From positions 77,945-141,944 of the forward strand of contig NZ_JAPWAG010000004.1 of assembly GCF_041432775.1 (NCBI RefSeq): a stretch of 64,000 nucleotides of DNA, written 5' to 3'. This document shows positions 59,981 through 64,000 of the stretch, piece after piece. Source of the DNA: Pauljensenia sp902373545. Lineage in GTDB: Bacteria; Actinomycetota; Actinomycetes; Actinomycetales; Actinomycetaceae. The position numbers and the translations under genes were made by a program. The stretch's first letter is position 1; every line of letters begins with the position of its first letter. The notes beneath the pieces are model-generated. The model had not been told where the DNA came from, did not search any database, and was given only the letters and a program-made list of their open reading frames with translations.

Positions 59981-59986
59981 ACCGTA
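59981..59986 (-). promoter_or_regulatory. -10 element TACGGT of the ilvBNC operon
   Basis: On the minus strand TACGGT ends 6 nt before the leader-peptide ATG at 59974. Confidence 0.6.
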
Positions 59987-60138
59987 ACTCGACACCGCCA
60001 AGCGCTCTTGACTATCTCATTGTGCGGACCTTCCGTATGCCCGCTCCATCTAGGACGATGGACTGAGAGACACAGCACCTGAAACTGGTTTAATTGATTC
60101 GTAGCACACACCATCAATACACGCACGGAGATTACATC

Positions 60139-61731
60139 GTGGTCAAGGTCTTCGAGATACTGCACGAGCAGCCAGTGCTGTTCCTGTTCCTCCTTATCGG
60201 CATCGGCATGGCCTTCGGCAAAGTCAAGATCAAGGGCATCGGCTTGGGCGCCGCTGCCGTTCTCTTTTTCGCCATCGTCATGGCAGCCTGGTCCCAGTCC
60301 AACGGGATCGAACTGCAGGTGACCAAGCAGCTGGGCACGCTGGGCCTGACGCTCTTTACCTTTGCGATCGGCATTAATTCTGGTGCTTCCTTCTTCCACA
60401 ACCTCAAGACGGCAGTCGGCCCGATCCTGGCGATGGTCGCCTTCTACGGCATTGCCGCCACGCTGGGCTTGTACGTCGGCAAGGCCATGGGCATGTCCGT
60501 GCCCCTGATCGCCGGTACCTTCGCGGGCGCCGTGACGAACACCCCTGCCCTGGCTGCCGCCGGCGAGGCCAGCGGTGACCCCGCGACGGCCACGGTCGGC
60601 TACTCGATCGCCTACCTCTTCGGCGTCATCGGCATGCTCGCTGCTTCCATGGCAGCCCTCCACTACGGCCGCAATGACAAGGACGCTCCCTCTCCCCTGT
60701 CAAACCGCACGATTCGCGTGGAGCGCGACGACCACCCCTTTGTTGGTGACATCTACGAGAAGCTCGGCGAGAAGGTGTCCTTCTCCCGTCTGCGCCGCGG
60801 CGAGACCGGCCCGATCACCCGTCCGCAGATGTCCGACACCCTTGATCCCGGCGACCTCGTGACCGTCGTCGGCCCCCGCGAGCTCGTCGCCCGCGCTGCT
60901 ACCGAACTGGGCCACGCGTCGTCCCATTCGCTCATGCAGGACCGCACCTACCTGGACTTCCGCCGCATGACGATCTCCAACCCCAAGGTCTCCGGCCGAA
61001 CGGTGGCCTCCCTGGGTCTGGCCAAGCAGTTCTCCGCGACAATCTCCCGCGTGCGCCGCGGCGACGTCGACATGGTCGCCGAGCCCGGCCTCGTCCTCCA
61101 GGAGGGTGACCGCGTACGCGTCGTCGCCCCCACCTCGAAGATGGCTGAGATCACCAAGTTCTTTGGTGACTCCTCGCATGGCCTCACCGACCTCAACCCG
61201 ATCGCCCTGGGCCTGGGCATGGCCATTGGCATTGCAATCGGCGAGCTGCCGATCTTGACCCCATCCGGCGACTACTTCTCGATCGGCTCCGCCGCCGGCA
61301 CCCTCATCGTCGGCCTCATCTTCGGCCGCCTGGGCCGTATCGGCCCCATCGCGACGGCCCTGCCCTTCACCACCTGCCAGGTTATCGCCGAGCTCGGCCT
61401 GCTGATCTTCCTCGCCCAGGCGGGCGCGAAGGCTGGCGGCCAGATCCTCGAGGCCTTCACCTCAGGCGCGTGGGTCAACATCTTCATCCTCGGCGCGATC
61501 ATCACGTCGACCATGGCTATCGGCTTGTACATCACCATGCGATGGGTGTTCAAGATGGGCGGCACGAAGCTCGCCGGCCTACTCGGCGGCGCGCAGACGC
61601 AGCCCGCGGTTCTGGCCTTCGCGAACGGCCGGACCAACTCCGATCCGCGTGTGGCGCTGGGCTACGCCCTGGTCTACCCGGTCGCCATGGTCGGAAAGAT
61701 CGTCGTCGCTCAGATCCTGGGCGGCATGTAG
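60139..61731 (+). CDS. YidE/AspT-like (AAE family) transporter with TrkA-C domains
   Basis: Membrane transporter of the aspartate:alanine exchanger fold. About five membrane segments (residues 10-185), two cytoplasmic TrkA-C/RCK_C domains (about 190-355, with DTLDPGDLVTVVGPRE and LQEGDRVRVVAP), then five or so segments with the repeated fold motif (GTFAGAVTNTPALAAA in the first half, GGAQTQPAVLAFA in the second). Length 530 aa. GTG at 60139 has GGAG eight bases upstream. Substrate unknown; divergence from ilvB allows an amino-acid link but does not prove it. Confidence 0.88.
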   Translation: MVKVFEILHEQPVLFLFLLIGIGMAFGKVKIKGIGLGAAAVLFFAIVMAAWSQSNGIELQVTKQLGTLGLTLFTFAIGINSGASFFHNLKTAVGPILAMVAFYGIAATLGLYVGKAMGMSVPLIAGTFAGAVTNTPALAAAGEASGDPATATVGYSIAYLFGVIGMLAASMAALHYGRNDKDAPSPLSNRTIRVERDDHPFVGDIYEKLGEKVSFSRLRRGETGPITRPQMSDTLDPGDLVTVVGPRELVARAATELGHASSHSLMQDRTYLDFRRMTISNPKVSGRTVASLGLAKQFSATISRVRRGDVDMVAEPGLVLQEGDRVRVVAPTSKMAEITKFFGDSSHGLTDLNPIALGLGMAIGIAIGELPILTPSGDYFSIGSAAGTLIVGLIFGRLGRIGPIATALPFTTCQVIAELGLLIFLAQAGAKAGGQILEAFTSGAWVNIFILGAIITSTMAIGLYITMRWVFKMGGTKLAGLLGGAQTQPAVLAFANGRTNSDPRVALGYALVYPVAMVGKIVVAQILGGM

Positions 61732-61822
61732 AGACGTTGGCAGCGGGGTCACCTCCACACCACCCAAAGACCCTGCAGCCTTGCGAACGGGCGGGGATCC
61801 CCCCCATCCTCCCCCGCCCGTG

Positions 61823-61858
61823 CGAATGGGGCCGACCTGCACAGGTCGGCCCCATTCG
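61823..61858 (+). terminator. Terminator after the AAE transporter
   Basis: CGAATGGGGCCGACCTG (61823-61839) and CAGGTCGGCCCCATTCG (61842-61858), a perfect 17-bp stem with a 2-nt loop, 91 bp after the stop codon. Confidence 0.9.
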
Positions 61859-62044
61859 TGTGCCTCCTTGTCGTCCCCTCAAACCATCAAGGCCACCGCA
61901 AAGCTCTCAAGGGCGCGCGGCCTGCGGTACCCGTAGGCGACGCCGGGGTCAGGTAATCAAAAAGCCAACACGCGGCCTGCGAGGCCTGACTGCACCGCCC
62001 CACCTGGTTGGAGATAGACACGGCGCTTGTGAGGCCTGGCTGCG

Positions 62045-62150
62045 GTGCCCGTGGGCGGTGGCGGGGCCTGGCCGGGCTTCGAGATCGACCACTCCGAGCC
62101 GTCAGGCTCGCGTGTGGCGATCTCGCGGGCGGGCCGCCGCCCACGGGCAC
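62045..62150. repeat. 106-nt nested palindrome
   Basis: Outer stem GTGCCCGTGGGCGG (62045-62058) with CCGCCCACGGGCAC (62137-62150), 14 bp perfect. Inside, CGAGATCG (62080-62087) with CGATCTCG (62118-62125), CCAC (62089-62092) with GTGG (62114-62117) and CGAGCC (62095-62100) with GGCTCG (62105-62110), loop GTCA. Confidence 0.85.
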
Positions 62151-62190
62151 ACAAATCAGCCCGGCCGGGGGCCGCTGCTCGCGCTACAGC

Positions 62191-62235
62191 CGTAAACCTG
62201 GTGGGGCACAGCCAGGCGTAAACCTGGCGGGGCAC
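62191..62235. repeat. 19-bp direct repeat
   Basis: CGTAAACCTGGTGGGGCAC (62191-62209) and CGTAAACCTGGCGGGGCAC (62217-62235), one mismatch, 26-bp period. Confidence 0.85.
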
Positions 62236-62242
62236 GGACACG

Positions 62243-62282
62243 CGACGAGGCCGCGACCGGTTTCCCGGCCACGGCCTCGTCG
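62243..62282 (-). terminator. Terminator of the exporter unit
   Basis: CGACGAGGCCG (62243-62253) and CGGCCTCGTCG (62272-62282), 11 bp perfect, with CCGG-TTTC-CCGG inside, 11 bp after the stop of the 51-aa gene. Confidence 0.88.
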
Positions 62283-62293
62283 ATGAATGAGCG

Positions 62294-62449
62294 TCAGCGT
62301 GAAATCAGCGCGACGAGCACTCGAGCGGTCACAGCCGCCACGCACACGATCGCGATGTTGCGTCCGACGGCGCGAATCTCGTCGCGGTCGATCTCGTACT
62401 CAACCTCGAACGACGGCGGCTTCAGGCTTGCTTCAATCTCGAACTTCAT
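62294..62449 (-). CDS. 51-residue single-pass membrane protein
   Basis: Short gene directly after the exporter gene: MKFEIEASLKPPSFEVEYE at the N-terminus, acidic and soluble-like, then IDRDEIRAVGRNIAIV leading into a membrane segment (NIAIVCVAAVTARVLVALI, about residues 31-49) and a short basic end. GAGGAGGAGAACGC precedes its ATG, and the ATG overlaps the exporter stop codon by 4 bp (ATGA), so translation is coupled. The terminator lies 11 bp downstream. No known family is recognised; an accessory subunit of the exporter is a reasonable inference. Confidence 0.8.
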   Translation of the reverse strand: MKFEIEASLKPPSFEVEYEIDRDEIRAVGRNIAIVCVAAVTARVLVALISR

Positions 62450-63810
62450 GCGTTCTCCTCCTCGTACTCCCACAGGTTCGGGACTCGTTCTTGCTTTTCG
62501 ACGAGCCAGTTCTTATCCGTCAGCATACGGGAGAGCGCGAGGCCCATGCCGATCGCGACGATCGTGAACATGACCGTGAAGAGCGCGGCGAGCGCGTCGT
62601 CGATCTGCTGGTTGTTCAGGTAGGTCAGAGCACGATAGAGCGGCACACCGGGGATCATGATGACGACAGCAGGCACGGACAGGGTCACGCGCGAGAAGCG
62701 CGTCCTGCGGGCCACGAAGACGGCGAGAAGGCCAGCTGCGAGCGCGGCGAGGCCGACGGCAGCAGGGGCAGGAACGCCAAGTTCCAGGTGCAGGGCGATG
62801 CGAGCAGTGTTGATAACGGCACCGATGAGTGCGGCCGTCGCACACACGCGTTGCGGTGAATTGAAGAGCATCGCAAACCCGTACGCTGCAACGAAGCTGG
62901 CGAGGAAGCGCAGAATGTAGTGCAGCCATGGAACGAGCGAAACGCCATACTCAGGCGTCACCGACCAACCGAAGACAGCCGAGATCGCCCAGACAGCCAC
63001 ACCCGCTGACATGACGAGCATCGTCACGTACACGAGGCGACCGACTCCGCCTTGGAAGTCTTGTCGCACCAAATCGATCAAGCCAGTCACCAGCGGGAAG
63101 CCAGGGACCAGGAAGAGCAGCGCGGAAATAAAGCCGGCCTGGTGCGTCGATTCAATACCGAGGAATTGCTGAGCCGGTGCGACCAACAAAATGTAGATCA
63201 TCGCGGCGAGAGCACCACAGGCCATCCACACGCCGAAGTGGTTCATGTGGCGGACGAGCATCTGGCGGCGCAGCGCTTGTCCGAAGAACGAGGCGACGGC
63301 GACAGCAGAGCACTCGACCCATCCCCCGCCATTGAGGAATGCGAACGCCGCACAGGCGAGGCCTGAGGCAAGCGCGTTGGAGAACCAGTCGTAGAGGCCG
63401 GGCACGCGTGCGATCTTGTCGAGCTCGTCGGACACGTCCTCGACGCGCGCAGACTTGCCGTTGAGGGAGGCAACGTAGTTGTTGATGCGGTCGATCTTGT
63501 CGGCGTTGACACCCATGAGGCGTTGCTCGGCCAGCTCAGTGCGGAACGTGCCGTGTGCGTACGCCGTCGTGATGATCTCCGTGTAAGTGACCTGAGCGCG
63601 GTGCTCAGAAATGCCGACGGCGCGCGCGACGTCCGCCATGGATTTCTTCACGCGATAGGCGCTCGCCCCGAAAGAGAGCAGCATCTGTCCGAGCCGCAGA
63701 ACGACCTGAGATTGGTGGGCAAGGCGGTCATGCGCCGCCATACGTTGGGCGAGGACCTCATCTTTGCCACCGTGGTGGTGAGGCCCGAGCGGGTGTGCAG
63801 AAGTGACCAT
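62446..63810 (-). CDS. ThrE-family threonine/serine exporter
   Basis: Amino-acid exporter of the ThrE type, with the DUF1212 and DUF3815 halves fused. The hydrophilic N-terminal part has LRLGQMLLSFGASAYRVKKSMADVARAVG and TEIITTAYAHGTFRTEL; about ten membrane segments follow from residue 155 on, including LLFLVPGFPLVTGLIDLVR and VVIMIPGVPLYRALTYL. Length 454 aa from the ATG at 63810. No ribosome site is clear, so the start is uncertain; TATACC lies directly before it. The substrate is inferred from the family. Confidence 0.88.
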   Translation of the reverse strand: MVTSAHPLGPHHHGGKDEVLAQRMAAHDRLAHQSQVVLRLGQMLLSFGASAYRVKKSMADVARAVGISEHRAQVTYTEIITTAYAHGTFRTELAEQRLMGVNADKIDRINNYVASLNGKSARVEDVSDELDKIARVPGLYDWFSNALASGLACAAFAFLNGGGWVECSAVAVASFFGQALRRQMLVRHMNHFGVWMACGALAAMIYILLVAPAQQFLGIESTHQAGFISALLFLVPGFPLVTGLIDLVRQDFQGGVGRLVYVTMLVMSAGVAVWAISAVFGWSVTPEYGVSLVPWLHYILRFLASFVAAYGFAMLFNSPQRVCATAALIGAVINTARIALHLELGVPAPAAVGLAALAAGLLAVFVARRTRFSRVTLSVPAVVIMIPGVPLYRALTYLNNQQIDDALAALFTVMFTIVAIGMGLALSRMLTDKNWLVEKQERVPNLWEYEEENA

Positions 63811-63967
63811 AGGTATAGCATCGCACGCAAGTCGGCCAAACGTGGGCGACATTGGTCCGTGACGTGTGGTTTTTCATCTACTGGACGTCAGGCGTGCAAC
63901 CGCGGGGCGAACCCGGGCGTTCCGTCTGTCCGGTAAAAGAACCTCGGAGAGTGACATCAGGAAAGAA

Positions 63968-64000
63968 AGCATTCGGCAAGGCAGAGATAGCATTCGGCAA
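63968..64000. repeat. 21-bp period direct repeat at the window edge
   Basis: AGCATTCGGCAA at 63968-63979 recurs at 63989-64000, where the window ends. It may continue as a longer tandem array outside. Confidence 0.7.

Larger units (their letters stand above)
61859..62242. other. Gene-free structured stretch between convergent units
   Basis: About 380 bp without a credible gene between the transporter terminator and the terminator of the exporter unit. It contains a nested palindrome (62045-62150) and a direct repeat (62191-62235). The remainder has GC-rich, partly repetitive sequence (several GAGGCCTG and CGCGGCCTGCG copies). Confidence 0.7.

Overview
The window is high-GC actinobacterial chromosome and is almost entirely housekeeping. 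Gene order matches the conserved actinobacterial backbone: mraZ-rsmH-ftsL, lexA/LysM/nrdR, hflX-dapF-miaA-miaB-cinA-recX-recA-clgR-pgsA-ftsK-rnj-dapA-dapB-M16-pnp-rpsO-ribF-truB-rbfA-infB-ylxR-nusA-rimP, then leuB-ilvC-ilvN-ilvB. A secreted sialidase with C-terminal wall-binding repeats, a lactate dehydrogenase and frequent leaderless starts suggest an Actinomycetaceae member of the Schaalia/Actinomyces type, probably host-associated. The genus is my inference. No rRNA, tRNA, CRISPR array, insertion sequence or prophage was found.

Layout. 1-1.9 kb: start of the division cluster (ftsL partial, rsmH, mraZ). 1.9-3.67 kb: gene-free region with a 23-bp tandem repeat and several palindromes. 3.67-13.3 kb: DUF3040 protein, DNA polymerase IV, spermidine-synthase-like protein, PAC2 protein, HelD-type RNA polymerase remodeller, serA, acyl-CoA ligase. 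13.3-15.4 kb: nrdR and a LysM division suppressor facing lexA across three SOS boxes. 15.4-25.7 kb: ldh, dinG, hflX, an rRNA-type methyltransferase, dapF, miaA, two YbjN proteins, miaB. 25.7-35.3 kb: cinA, recX, recA (SOS box), DUF3046, clgR, pgsA, ftsK, a sugar kinase, RNase J. 35.4-50.1 kb: dapA, GNAT, dapB, M16 peptidase, pnp, rpsO, ribF, truB, rbfA, infB, ylxR, nusA, rimP. 50.1-64 kb: lipoprotein, leuB, sialidase, glycosyltransferase, a tiny exported peptide, ilvC-ilvN-ilvB with a leader-peptide attenuator, a YidE/AspT-like transporter, a structured gene-free stretch, a 51-aa membrane protein and a ThrE-family exporter.

How the genes work together. dapA, dapB and dapF supply meso-diaminopimelate/lysine precursors. 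serA, leuB and ilvBNC are amino-acid synthesis. lexA, the LysM protein and recA form an SOS module recognisable by GAAC-N4-GTTC boxes. pnp, RNase J, RbfA, RimP, NusA, IF-2 and S15 are RNA decay and ribosome assembly. Two promoter styles coexist: Shine-Dalgarno starts inside operons, and leaderless starts with TANNNT 6-7 nt before the start codon at operon heads.

The least explained sequences are the mraZ upstream repeat region, the duplicated rimP 3' end that now makes a 19-codon leader before nusA, the nested palindrome near 62.1 kb, the 51-aa membrane protein coupled to the exporter, the 51-aa exported peptide before ilvC, and the 11-residue repeat tail of the acyl-CoA ligase.
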